Source: a virus. From it: 64,000 nt of DNA. Shown piece by piece: positions 1 to 8,494 of the stretch. Numbering within the stretch: the first letter of the stretch is position 1; every line of letters begins with the position of its first letter. The stretch is taken from positions 1 to 64,000 of IMG/VR virus record IMGVR_UViG_3300025137_005088; one strand, 5' to 3'. Both the position numbers and the translations under genes were made by a program. Below the pieces are notes generated by a model, which was not told the DNA's origin, ran no database searches, and worked only from the letters and a program-made list of their open reading frames with translations.

Positions 1-1213
1 GCTCATATAAGTGCCTCCACTCTGGAAATATATCTATAAAACTTTGATTTCTGCTTGCATCTAATATGTTATGAATAGATTTAAAGTATGCTATATCAAA
101 ATCATTACTGGTATTTCTAGCACAATTTTCGATAGTTTGTTTAACCTGTTGTAAATGTTTAGTAACCCGAGGAGGTAATGGACAGTCTAATATCCTTTCG
201 TAATGTTGTATACAACGTTCAAGTTCACTGCGGGTAAAAGCATTTATATTAAGTTCGGTTGGAAAAGTTACAAGATTAAATGTAAACTCCATATCGGGAT
301 AGGCTTGTATAAAGCTGGGCAGATGCCATAGGTTTACCCAAGAAATACCTACATGGAAATACGCTTCTCTGAGGACGTTGTTTGGTGCTGTCTGACAGAA
401 ACTTTTGTATTTTTCAATATTTTCAGCAACATTATCCCAATCTGTTTTTCCAGCTCGTTGCCAATCATGTTTGGTTCCCATACTTTCTGCACTAATACTG
501 ATGTTGACATGTTTAAAATTTTCTAATAGACTTAATATATTATATTTTCCATATTCAACTTTAGATGCATTTGTTACCAAAATTAGCTGTAAATCAATAT
601 TGCCTATGTTAATTAGTTCTTCCAACATTTGATAAGTGCCGGGCATAATAGTTGGTTCACCGCCTGCCAGTTTGACTTTCCTCAGATAAGGCAAATGTGT
701 TTTTAAATCTTCCCAGTTTATGTTGTATTCACTAATACCAGTTTTTAGATCATAGTCCTTATACTTGCCTCTTCCTAATTTATATCCTAATAGCTTATGA
801 TCTTTAAGCCAAAGATTACTGCTACCTAAACTACAAAATCTACACTTGTAATTGCATAGATTACTTGATCTGACATCTAAATACTCTAGACGAAAGTTAT
901 CTATTGTACCGTCTGGATAAGTTATTTCCTTTGCTGATTTAGGATTGATATGTGGGAATATTTTAAAATTATCGGTCCGAGTACTAGAAAGTGATGAGCT
1001 TTCTTTTTTAACACAAAGGTGACACATTTCAGGAGTTGTGTTTGGATCTATTAGATCCAATCTGAGCTGACGTAAAACGGGATTATTTGCTGTTTCTGCT
1101 ATAGTTTCACTAGGATCAAATTGATTCTCCCATGTTTCACAACAGGCTTGTACTTTGCCATTGGGTTTAAAGAACAAATGATTCCAAGGTAAAGGACAAA
1201 AGAAATTATTCAT
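1..1213 (-). CDS. Radical SAM protein with N-terminal Twitch-type region (3' end outside window)
   Basis: The frame is open from ATG at 1213 to the window edge (about 404 codons) and is cut at its C-terminus or just before its stop. The N-terminus reads FCPLPWNHL, then a CC pair and a CxxC (CHLC): the cysteine pattern of an N-terminal Twitch iron-sulfur region. The radical SAM cluster motif CNYKCRFC follows near residue 122, then a GGEP motif (LAGGEPT). The last visible residues (LDASRNQSFIDIFPEW) match the C-terminal motif of the next two genes, so little is missing. The ATG overlaps the upstream stop by 8 bases (ATGAATAA), and its Shine-Dalgarno CGGAG lies inside the upstream gene. The substrate is unknown. 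Family membership is seen in the motifs; a reaction cannot be assigned. Confidence 0.9.
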   Translation of the reverse strand, partial: MNNFFCPLPWNHLFFKPNGKVQACCETWENQFDPSETIAETANNPVLRQLRLDLIDPNTTPEMCHLCVKKESSSLSSTRTDNFKIFPHINPKSAKEITYPDGTIDNFRLEYLDVRSSNLCNYKCRFCSLGSSNLWLKDHKLLGYKLGRGKYKDYDLKTGISEYNINWEDLKTHLPYLRKVKLAGGEPTIMPGTYQMLEELINIGNIDLQLILVTNASKVEYGKYNILSLLENFKHVNISISAESMGTKHDWQRAGKTDWDNVAENIEKYKSFCQTAPNNVLREAYFHVGISWVNLWHLPSFIQAYPDMEFTFNLVTFPTELNINAFTRSELERCIQHYERILDCPLPPRVTKHLQQVKQTIENCARNTSNDFDIAYFKSIHNILDASRNQSFIDIFPEWRHLYE

Positions 1214-2360
1214 AATGCTCAAACTCCGGAACTATACTGTGCAAGTTTTCACTTCTACTAGCGTCTAGTGTGTGCGTATACTTATAAAAAGCTGGTAGCT
1301 TGGTGCTCCAATCCTCATGCCACATGTAATCAATTATGCCTTGTACTTTGGGCAAATCAACATATGGCGTTAATTGTTCGTGTGCTTGTCGTTTAAGTTT
1401 GTTGGGTAACACTCTTATATTCAAATATTCAGGATGATTTAATATATTAAAATATATTTTATGCCCATATGGTTTTGCCCATTCAATGAATTGAGGCATA
1501 CGCAATATATTATACATTTGTACTGTACAGTGTATTTCTATATTTGCATTATCAAGTGTTTGTATACTTTCAAAGTTATCCAACACTGTCTGCCAACGAC
1601 TGGGATGTCTAATATAATGATCTAGTTCACCCACAGCATCTATTGAACAGTTGAGTTGTATGCGTTTAAAATGTCTCCATCTCTCTAATAACCAAGAGGG
1701 CATTTTAACCAAGTTGGTATTATATTTTAATCTTATATCTTTAGCTGTACCGTTGTCAATAAAATAATCTAATAATCTTTGCTGTTCTTTAATAACAGTG
1801 GGCTCTCCACCTGTTAAGTATATCTCTTCAACAGTGTGTGCAATAGCAAACAAGTTTTCCCAAGTCTTTTCTTCTTCGGGCCAATCCATTCTGCTAAGAC
1901 GTTTGTATTCACTTTCACTTAGTGCAGTTTCAACACTGGCCCATTCTTTTACCCACATGTTACTGGCATACGGATTGCACATACGACACTTTAGGTTGCA
2001 CAAGTTGCTGAGCCTAAGATCCACATACTTGATATCAAATGGAGCATCTTCAGTATACTGTTTGTCTTCACTCCATTTTTCATTCCATGCTTGTCTAGCA
2101 CTGCGGATACCTGCGTCCTCTTCTCTAAAACAACGTGTACACATGTCTGGTCGTTCACTGTTTAACAGTTGCTTGCGAATAGTTGCGTATGTTTCACTGT
2201 TCCATGCTTGTTGCATATCATCTCTATACAGTTTGTAGGGAGTTCCATCCGGCTTCAATATAAAGTTTTTGCCTGGCGTACTATTACAACACACTCGCAA
2301 GTTACCGCTTGCGTTTGTAGCTAGATGCATCCAAGGCAATATACAAAACGTGTCAGACAT
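1206..2360 (-). CDS. Radical SAM protein with N-terminal Twitch-type region
   Basis: The protein has 384 residues from ATG at 2360. A TTG three codons upstream would lengthen it, but MSDTFCILPW matches the starts of its paralogues, and the ATG sits in an 8-base overlap with the upstream stop (ATGTCTGA) behind CGGAG. Cysteines at about 6, 24, 25, 74 and 77 form the N-terminal Twitch pattern. The radical SAM motif CNLKCRMC lies at about 121-128, followed by LTGGEPT. Such enzymes reductively cleave S-adenosylmethionine at a 4Fe-4S cluster, and the extra cysteines probably bind an auxiliary cluster. The C-terminus ends LDASRSENLHSIVPEF plus four residues. The substrate is unknown. It is one of five tandem paralogues at the left end (a different radical SAM type, 3531-4505, interrupts them). 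Confidence 0.93.
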   Translation of the reverse strand: MSDTFCILPWMHLATNASGNLRVCCNSTPGKNFILKPDGTPYKLYRDDMQQAWNSETYATIRKQLLNSERPDMCTRCFREEDAGIRSARQAWNEKWSEDKQYTEDAPFDIKYVDLRLSNLCNLKCRMCNPYASNMWVKEWASVETALSESEYKRLSRMDWPEEEKTWENLFAIAHTVEEIYLTGGEPTVIKEQQRLLDYFIDNGTAKDIRLKYNTNLVKMPSWLLERWRHFKRIQLNCSIDAVGELDHYIRHPSRWQTVLDNFESIQTLDNANIEIHCTVQMYNILRMPQFIEWAKPYGHKIYFNILNHPEYLNIRVLPNKLKRQAHEQLTPYVDLPKVQGIIDYMWHEDWSTKLPAFYKYTHTLDASRSENLHSIVPEFEHYE

Positions 2361-3534
2361 ATGGTGCAAACTCCGGAACTATGTCAACAATGTTGGTGCT
2401 TCTTGTGCGATCCAATGTTTGTGTGTAACGCAAAAACTGCTCAAAATATTTGCTTTCGTCTTTGGCATTCATAAATGCCATGTTTTGATTAATAAATCTA
2501 TGAATACGTTTTTTACGTTCTGTATTAAATTCAACTGTCATTAAATATTTTTTATATTTTTCATCGGCTTTTTGTTTTAATTCTTTAGGTAATATTTGTG
2601 GATTAATGAATATTGGATCCCATGCTATATTACCATGCACAGGAGTATCCAATACTGTGTCAAAGTATTCATAACTTTCAGGTAATCCAAATACATTCCA
2701 AGCACTGTAACACAGTGCCGCTCTTCCATCATATTTGTCGCCTAATTCATCTCTAACAAGTTTTAAATTTTTTGCTAGTACATCAGTATCCGATTCGGTC
2801 CTTATATAGTTGTTTAGTAGAGGGTGTCCATCTATACTCAAACTTAAATCAACAGCTTTAAACTTTGCCCAACTGGCTATGGTATCAAATTTTCCGAACT
2901 TGACTTTGCTAAGATTTGTGCTATACTTAACTGTAATATTACTAGCATAAGGTTCCAACACTTCTAATACTTTGTAGTGTAATGGATCCATAAGTGGTTC
3001 ACCGCCTGCAAATTCTACTATTTCAATGGTAGGTGCTAGTCTCAGTATATCTTCTACAAATTGATCATTATCAAAGTTTGTTTGACGTTTTGTATCATTG
3101 TGCAAATCTAAACTTTCATACTCATGTTTAACTGCACTCCAATCTTTCATCCATGTTGTACTCAGCTCAGGCTTGCATGTTCTACATCTGAAGTTACACA
3201 AGTTACTCATTTTTAATTCTAATACTGGAACAACAAACGGCATCTCCGTTGTACATGTTGTAGGGATCATGTGTTGTCTAGTCTTGTTCATGCTTTGTCG
3301 CATACTAACTGAACCTTGGTCTTCCATATCCCAACACTGAAAACAATGTTTATTGCGTACACCTGTTAATAAATCTTTTCTTAGTTGCTGTTGACGCTCA
3401 CTGTTCCATGCTTGCTCGAAAGTTATGTCTTTTATATTGCCTAATGTATCTCTACTACGACAACAAGGAGTTATATCACCATTGGGTCTGGTGCTTAGGT
3501 GTGTAAATGGTAATGCACAAAATGTATCAGTCAT
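2353..3534 (-). CDS. Radical SAM protein with N-terminal Twitch-type region
   Basis: The start chosen is ATG at 3534 (MTDTFCALPF), which overlaps the upstream TGA as ATGA. An ATG five codons earlier is possible but departs from the family start. The protein is 393 residues. The N-terminal region has FCALPFTHL, CC and CFQCWDMEDQG. The radical SAM motif CNFRCRTC follows, then FAGGEPLMD. The C-terminus (LDRTRSTNIVDIVPEF) repeats the motif of the gene at 1206-2360. The codons for Pro-Glu-Phe contain CCGGAGTTT, the probable ribosome binding site of that downstream gene. The product modified is unknown. The family call rests on clear cysteine motifs. Confidence 0.93.
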   Translation of the reverse strand: MTDTFCALPFTHLSTRPNGDITPCCRSRDTLGNIKDITFEQAWNSERQQQLRKDLLTGVRNKHCFQCWDMEDQGSVSMRQSMNKTRQHMIPTTCTTEMPFVVPVLELKMSNLCNFRCRTCKPELSTTWMKDWSAVKHEYESLDLHNDTKRQTNFDNDQFVEDILRLAPTIEIVEFAGGEPLMDPLHYKVLEVLEPYASNITVKYSTNLSKVKFGKFDTIASWAKFKAVDLSLSIDGHPLLNNYIRTESDTDVLAKNLKLVRDELGDKYDGRAALCYSAWNVFGLPESYEYFDTVLDTPVHGNIAWDPIFINPQILPKELKQKADEKYKKYLMTVEFNTERKKRIHRFINQNMAFMNAKDESKYFEQFLRYTQTLDRTRSTNIVDIVPEFAPYV

Positions 3535-4505
3535 GCTGTTTCCAACCATTTAGTTGTATTAAGGTCAGCCGCACAGTTGCACCATTGTTTTGCACATATA
3601 ACAGGATCATTTTCAAGTGCGAATCCAGTTTCAATATTACCTAGTACTCCGCCTTGCTTGCACGTTGCTCTATATACACTACCGTCATTGTCTATCATCA
3701 GTGTTTCAATACCAGCCATGCACTTCCATTTTTTAAATGTATTCCATTTGTTTTTGGTTAGTGTATTAACATTGTCTAACCATTGTTCTTCTTTGGTAAA
3801 CAATTCACAATTTAATTCTGCTGTACCTGCACGATTAAAACTTTCCATATAGTCTAGCTCAGCTTGATTATAATAATTCTCTGCTCCAGCGTATTGTATA
3901 CCAGCAAACTTCATACCACTGCTATAAGGTTTATTCATTTCACCTGTCTGTAGATTGGTCATTGGTCTAATACGTCTTATATTAAATTGAATTTCATTTG
4001 CATTGAGCCATTCAACTACTGAATGTATCTCTTGTAATTTTCCAGGCAAGTACATTAAATGTACTTTTACTTGCTTGCGATTTAAATTACTGAGTACATG
4101 TTTCATATGATCTACACGCAAATATTCAAAGTGCCAACTGAATATCAAACTGTCAATTAACTCTAATGCACGTTGATATTTTTCCAATGGTAAACTACCA
4201 TTTGTTATAGTACTGCATTCTTCTACTCCGTAACGACTAAACAATTCTAATATATCTAGTATACGCGGGTGTACAAAAGGCTCACCACCAGTTATGCTCA
4301 TGCGTATTTTTTTGTCAGCATAAAACTCACGCATTGTTTTCACAGCATATTCGAACTTTTCAAAAGGCAAGTGCTTGCTTTTGTTGTCGTGTAGGTCTGC
4401 ACCACAATAACTGCAATCAAAGTTACAGCGTCTACCCATGTTCCATTCAATGCGTACCCACTCTTTATACTTTTTATTGCTGTGTTCTACTCTTACTAAT
4501 TGCAC
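3531..4505 (-). CDS. Radical SAM protein with C-terminal cysteine-rich (Twitch-type) region
   Basis: The protein is 324 residues and starts at GTG 4505, which overlaps the upstream TAG by one base (TAGTG) behind an AGGTGAG Shine-Dalgarno. The radical SAM motif CNFDCSYC is near residue 27 and SITGGEP follows, so here the core comes first. The C-terminal part holds WKCMAGIE, RATCKQGG and CAKQWCNC, an auxiliary-cluster pattern. The same pattern occurs C-terminally in the protein at 27716-28753 and N-terminally in the one at 22196-23539. It lies between two N-terminal Twitch paralogues, so the two radical SAM subtypes are transcribed together. The substrate is unknown. Confidence 0.9.
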   Translation of the reverse strand: MQLVRVEHSNKKYKEWVRIEWNMGRRCNFDCSYCGADLHDNKSKHLPFEKFEYAVKTMREFYADKKIRMSITGGEPFVHPRILDILELFSRYGVEECSTITNGSLPLEKYQRALELIDSLIFSWHFEYLRVDHMKHVLSNLNRKQVKVHLMYLPGKLQEIHSVVEWLNANEIQFNIRRIRPMTNLQTGEMNKPYSSGMKFAGIQYAGAENYYNQAELDYMESFNRAGTAELNCELFTKEEQWLDNVNTLTKNKWNTFKKWKCMAGIETLMIDNDGSVYRATCKQGGVLGNIETGFALENDPVICAKQWCNCAADLNTTKWLETA

Positions 4506-5776
4506 TAAAACTCACCTTCCAGTTCAGGTATATAATCTAGTACATTTGTTCCTCTTATATGATCTAGTTCTCTAGTAAAATGTTTGAATAATTCCCATTC
4601 TTTTTCTTTGTATTTGGGATTTTCAAGTGCCGTTCTTATGCGATCCATGGCATGATAGTTTTTATCCCATTTATCTAATACACGTTGTTTGATATGAGGT
4701 GGCATATTATTGATGTCTAGATAAGCAGGCTTTGATACTAGATCTGCAAAATTATTTGGTCTTTCATATCTAGTTGGACTGTCACTGGTTCTGTCGGCTA
4801 CCAAATGCAACCAATGATCTAAATCTCCAGTAACTTGGTCTATCCAGTCAGATAAATTTTGTAGATCAAATATATTATATGTGCTGATTGCAATACTAAA
4901 ATGTCCTTTTACATTATCAAATTGATCATACCATTTTAAGTTTTGTTCCAACTGTTCTATTGTTTGTACATTACTACCTCTGATATACTGATAAAGATTA
5001 CCAGTTGCTTCTATGCTGATATTGAGTATAATTTGTTTGAAATGAGGCCATAACTTTTTAAGTTTCTCAGGCACCCTTGTTCCGTTTGTGGTGTATCCTA
5101 ATATAACATTACTAGCACTGCCATTTGCAATCAATATCTCTAGCACTTCGTACATACCGTCCTGCATCAGAGGTTCACCGCCTTTGAAGTCAATGCGTTC
5201 CATTTGACTAAGTTTGTCTTCCATGTTTCTATACAAACTAGGATCTATACTCCTAGCTGTCGAATCGCCTACATGCCTGTTAAACTGTGGATTTATTTCT
5301 TGTAACTTTTTATCTTCTTTGAACCAATGTGTGCTTCCCCAACTGCCACACATTCTACACTTTAAATTACAGGTATTACCGAAGTTTAAGTCCATGTGTT
5401 TTAAGTTCATTGGAGGATTATCTAGGTAAGCGTCAGGTCTATTGTTTATTTTTGACAACATCCATTGTCGTCTACTAATACCTGCGGTGCTTTCATTTTT
5501 CCAACAATCTTCACACTCCGGTGGTTTTTCTTTTTTTAACATTGCTTGTCTTAGGTTTCCCATTCCTTCCCAAGCATCTTCTAGTGTATGACCTTTATAT
5601 ATATTCATATGTTCAGTTCCAGCTTGCAGTCCAAGCCGATTGCTAGAAGTAAACTTACAACAAGGTTTGATATCTCCATTGGCGCCGAGTGTAATACTGG
5701 TCCATGGCACTATACAAGTAGGAAGATCACTAGGCCAAGCATCACCTATCCTATAATCTTTATTAATACGGGTCAC
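4505..5776 (-). CDS. Radical SAM protein with N-terminal Twitch-type region
   Basis: The protein is 423 residues and starts at GTG 5776, overlapping the upstream TGA as GTGA. After a leader of about 20 residues comes CIVPWTSITLGANGD with a CC pair, then CEDCWKNESTAG. The radical SAM motif CNLKCRMC and FKGGEPLMQ follow. The C-terminus reads LDHIRGTNVLDYIPELEGEF, the family motif with Pro-Glu-Leu instead of Pro-Glu-Phe. The N-terminus is a little longer than in its paralogues. The longer central part may reflect a different substrate, but that is inference. Confidence 0.92.
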   Translation of the reverse strand: MTRINKDYRIGDAWPSDLPTCIVPWTSITLGANGDIKPCCKFTSSNRLGLQAGTEHMNIYKGHTLEDAWEGMGNLRQAMLKKEKPPECEDCWKNESTAGISRRQWMLSKINNRPDAYLDNPPMNLKHMDLNFGNTCNLKCRMCGSWGSTHWFKEDKKLQEINPQFNRHVGDSTARSIDPSLYRNMEDKLSQMERIDFKGGEPLMQDGMYEVLEILIANGSASNVILGYTTNGTRVPEKLKKLWPHFKQIILNISIEATGNLYQYIRGSNVQTIEQLEQNLKWYDQFDNVKGHFSIAISTYNIFDLQNLSDWIDQVTGDLDHWLHLVADRTSDSPTRYERPNNFADLVSKPAYLDINNMPPHIKQRVLDKWDKNYHAMDRIRTALENPKYKEKEWELFKHFTRELDHIRGTNVLDYIPELEGEF

Positions 5777-7179
5777 AGTAATTCTGCCAATATAGGAAAC
5801 ACCTCCGGAAACTTGTTCCCCCAGTTGCGTTGTTTATTAATTAAATTTAACCATTGTTTGGTTTCAGGAAGTCTAGCACTCCAGTCTTCTTGATTCATAA
5901 AGTTAATGATACCTTTATAACGTTTAATACCATATGGATTATCTAAAAATGTTTCTTTATCAATACCAGCTTCTTGAACACCAGTAAATCTATGCCAGTT
6001 TTCATCTATCCAAGGATAAAACTCTTGTTCATATTTGTCAGTTACCTGCTGTTTAATGTGTTGGGGTAATACTTTTAGGTTAAGTTGTGGTGGCCAATAA
6101 GCAAAATGCATGTTAATTCCACCTGCACCCAAGGGCCATTTGTTTATTTTCTTAAACCCTTGATCAACTTTCCACTTGACAAACTCTGGTATATAATGTA
6201 CATTAAGAGCCATAATGGTAGTAGCTGTGGTAACTTCTACTTGCGGAGCAGTTTCATCCAGTTTCCAAAACACTTCTTCTTGATGTTGCCACACACTGGG
6301 ATAGCGTATATAATCGTTGTGTTCACCATGTGCATCTATGCTGTAGTGGAAACGTACACGTTTAAACTCTGCCCACAGATCAAATAGATCATCACGCCAT
6401 TCAACTGCATTTGAGTTGTAGCGTAGTTCTATATTCTTGGCATAACCTTGTTTAATACATTCTTCTAATAGATCGTAGTGTTGATCAATAATTAAACTTT
6501 CACCGCCAGCAAAGTATAGTTGATACATGTGTGGAACTTGTTCCATAAGCTCTTTCCAAAAGCGTGGATTGTTCATGTGCCAGTTGTATGTTGCTCCGTG
6601 ATTCTTTCCTTTGTTTTGCCAACCTTGACTATTTTTTAATTTTTCATTATCTATTTGTGGATAAATGCTGTTCCATTCTTTTACCCAACCACTTGAATCA
6701 TGTGGGCTACACATAACACACGCTAGCTGACACTTTGTTCCCATACGCAAATCAATATAGCGTATTTTAGGCTCTACTCTGCCGTCAGCTTCTGTAGCTT
6801 TGGCTAGGTCAAATAGGTCATATCTATTGCCCCAATAGTCTGTCTCCCAGTTGCGTTTGCTTAGATGCCCAGCTTCCTCCTCTTTGTAACACTTTAAACA
6901 AGGTGCTGGCTTCTCTCCACGCAACATCATTTTGCGAACATTACGCATGTAATCCGAATTCCATGCATCAGTTAAACTGGTGTGATTGAAGTTAGCGGGA
7001 ACACCGTCGTCGTTTTTAACTACGCCAACTTCACCGCCGCCAACTTTTTTACTACTATCTGGGTCTTGAACACTGCTGGCATTACTTGTACAGCATGTTC
7101 GCATTTTGCCATCTGGTCTACTTGATAAGTGTAACCAAGGTAACGCACAAAATGTTGGGCTAATTTTGTCTGTTTTCAT
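5773..7179 (-). CDS. Radical SAM protein with N-terminal Twitch-type region (long variant)
   Basis: At 468 residues this is the longest of the paralogues here. The N-terminus shows FCALPWLHLSSRPDG, CC, an inserted Ser/Gly/Val-rich loop and CLKCYKEEEAG. The radical SAM motif is CQLACVMC, with Gln-Leu-Ala in place of the usual Asn-Leu-Lys, and FAGGESLI replaces GGEP. Both are mild departures within a still complete cluster motif. The C-terminus (KFPEVFPILAELL) is diverged. The ATG at 7179 has no evident Shine-Dalgarno and follows a 15-base gap after the upstream gene, unusual in this cluster. Confidence 0.9.
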   Translation of the reverse strand: MKTDKISPTFCALPWLHLSSRPDGKMRTCCTSNASSVQDPDSSKKVGGGEVGVVKNDDGVPANFNHTSLTDAWNSDYMRNVRKMMLRGEKPAPCLKCYKEEEAGHLSKRNWETDYWGNRYDLFDLAKATEADGRVEPKIRYIDLRMGTKCQLACVMCSPHDSSGWVKEWNSIYPQIDNEKLKNSQGWQNKGKNHGATYNWHMNNPRFWKELMEQVPHMYQLYFAGGESLIIDQHYDLLEECIKQGYAKNIELRYNSNAVEWRDDLFDLWAEFKRVRFHYSIDAHGEHNDYIRYPSVWQHQEEVFWKLDETAPQVEVTTATTIMALNVHYIPEFVKWKVDQGFKKINKWPLGAGGINMHFAYWPPQLNLKVLPQHIKQQVTDKYEQEFYPWIDENWHRFTGVQEAGIDKETFLDNPYGIKRYKGIINFMNQEDWSARLPETKQWLNLINKQRNWGNKFPEVFPILAELL

Positions 7180-7194
7180 ATATGTATTTAACTA

Positions 7195-8277
7195 CTATGT
7201 AAATTGTTCAGCAAAGGGATCAAATTCTGTTCCGCACTTCATAGCACATACACCTAATTTTCCTTGCTTTACACTGGGTAAATTCCAACTATTTTCAATA
7301 TTATTTAACAATGATCCTTGCATAACTGTGTGTAGATCATTGTTTATTACATCAATTCCCTCTTTCCCGCCGGCGAGATCAATATGTTCCCACACTTGTT
7401 CTATACGATAATCTTTGTGCCACCACTTGTACATACGACCAGCAACCCAACAACAAGGCATTAATAATCCTTCTGCCGTAATAAAGATTGATTTTTCTTC
7501 AGCTACTTTGCATTTTATATCACAACTATCATAATATTCACGCATACTTCCATAAGTTTTTTCTATTTCTTTTTGTTTTAATAGTGCTAGGTTTTGATTG
7601 CTTAATTGTTTGGGCTTTTCTAATAGCTGTGTTTCAATACCTTTTCTATTTTTTGCCTGGTGCGTGTCTTTCTTTTGACTATTAGCATTAAAGAATCTGC
7701 CTGACTTTTTCTTTTGAAAACGTTCTACACCCCATGATTTAGCAAGTGCTTCAGCTTCATCAACCTGATGTTCATTATGTCCAAATATAATGTAGTCCCA
7801 ACGTGCTCTACCGCCAGCATCAACGAATGCTCGCATGTTGCGTTCTACTATATCCCATACAACATTTTGCCTATACAGATGATTAGTGTCGCTAAGACCG
7901 TCAACTGAGAATATAACGGTACCTTTCTTTCCAATTGTTTTAGCAAGTGCTTGCCACCATTTAACATCTTTTGCTCCAGCGTTTGTGTTCATACTTAGCC
8001 ACATATCTTTATTGTGACTTCTAAAATATTCAAATACTTCCAGCGTATCCTTGGCTACTATAGGATCGCCCAGGTTACCACACATGTACATGGTGTTTAA
8101 TTGTTTAATAAAGTCAGGTGTAAAGATCGCTTGACAGTCTTGTAAACTTAATTCACTATTATCTATGTGGCGGTTGTCTACACCACCATTTTCATTTCTA
8201 TCACACATTGGACATGCCGCCTGACACTTTTGCGTAATTTCCAAATGCACTGATCTAATATCTTCATAGCTATACAT
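7195..8277 (-). CDS. Radical SAM protein with C-terminal SPASM-type region
   Basis: The protein is 360 residues. The radical SAM motif CQAACPMC lies near residue 18, at the start of the core. In place of GGEP it has CGNLGDPIV, the form seen in SPASM-type enzymes. The C-terminal third has CDIKCKVAEE, a GLLMPCCW segment and VCAMKCG, which fits auxiliary iron-sulfur clusters. SPASM enzymes often modify peptides or proteins, so a peptide substrate is possible. ATG 8277 overlaps the small gene at 8270-8494 by 8 bases. Confidence 0.9.
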   Translation of the reverse strand: MYSYEDIRSVHLEITQKCQAACPMCDRNENGGVDNRHIDNSELSLQDCQAIFTPDFIKQLNTMYMCGNLGDPIVAKDTLEVFEYFRSHNKDMWLSMNTNAGAKDVKWWQALAKTIGKKGTVIFSVDGLSDTNHLYRQNVVWDIVERNMRAFVDAGGRARWDYIIFGHNEHQVDEAEALAKSWGVERFQKKKSGRFFNANSQKKDTHQAKNRKGIETQLLEKPKQLSNQNLALLKQKEIEKTYGSMREYYDSCDIKCKVAEEKSIFITAEGLLMPCCWVAGRMYKWWHKDYRIEQVWEHIDLAGGKEGIDVINNDLHTVMQGSLLNNIENSWNLPSVKQGKLGVCAMKCGTEFDPFAEQFT

Positions 8278-8494
8278 CTAATATCAGTTTTACATCCTTG
8301 CCAGGACCTACACGACTGGGCAGGTCTCCGTATGTATTTACATACCATTCAATCACTGCACGGTACCATAGTTGACTGTTGTGATGTGCTTGTTTGTTGA
8401 ATTGATGAATATTGTTGTTGGTTGCCGCCATAGCACTCAATGCCCTAGCACTTTCTATTTGTAGATCTCTCAGTTTTAGATCGTCTAAATTCAT
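8270..8494 (-). CDS. Small protein of unknown function between a radical SAM gene and a methyltransferase-like gene
   Basis: The protein is 74 residues, starting at ATG 8494, which overlaps the upstream TGA (ATGA). The N-terminal half is probably helical, with many Ala, Asn and His; the C-terminal half has LWYRAVIEWYV and SRVGPGKDVKLIL. It has no cysteine and no membrane segment. I do not recognise a family. The tight overlaps on both sides support it as a real gene. Its position beside a SPASM-type radical SAM enzyme allows, but does not show, that it is a partner or substrate. Confidence 0.75.
   Translation of the reverse strand: MNLDDLKLRDLQIESARALSAMAATNNNIHQFNKQAHHNSQLWYRAVIEWYVNTYGDLPSRVGPGKDVKLILDV

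Noticed and set aside
7180-7194. GTTAAATA resembling a late promoter before the gene at 5773-7179
   Set aside because: Two mismatches to the box and almost no leader; not strong enough to call.
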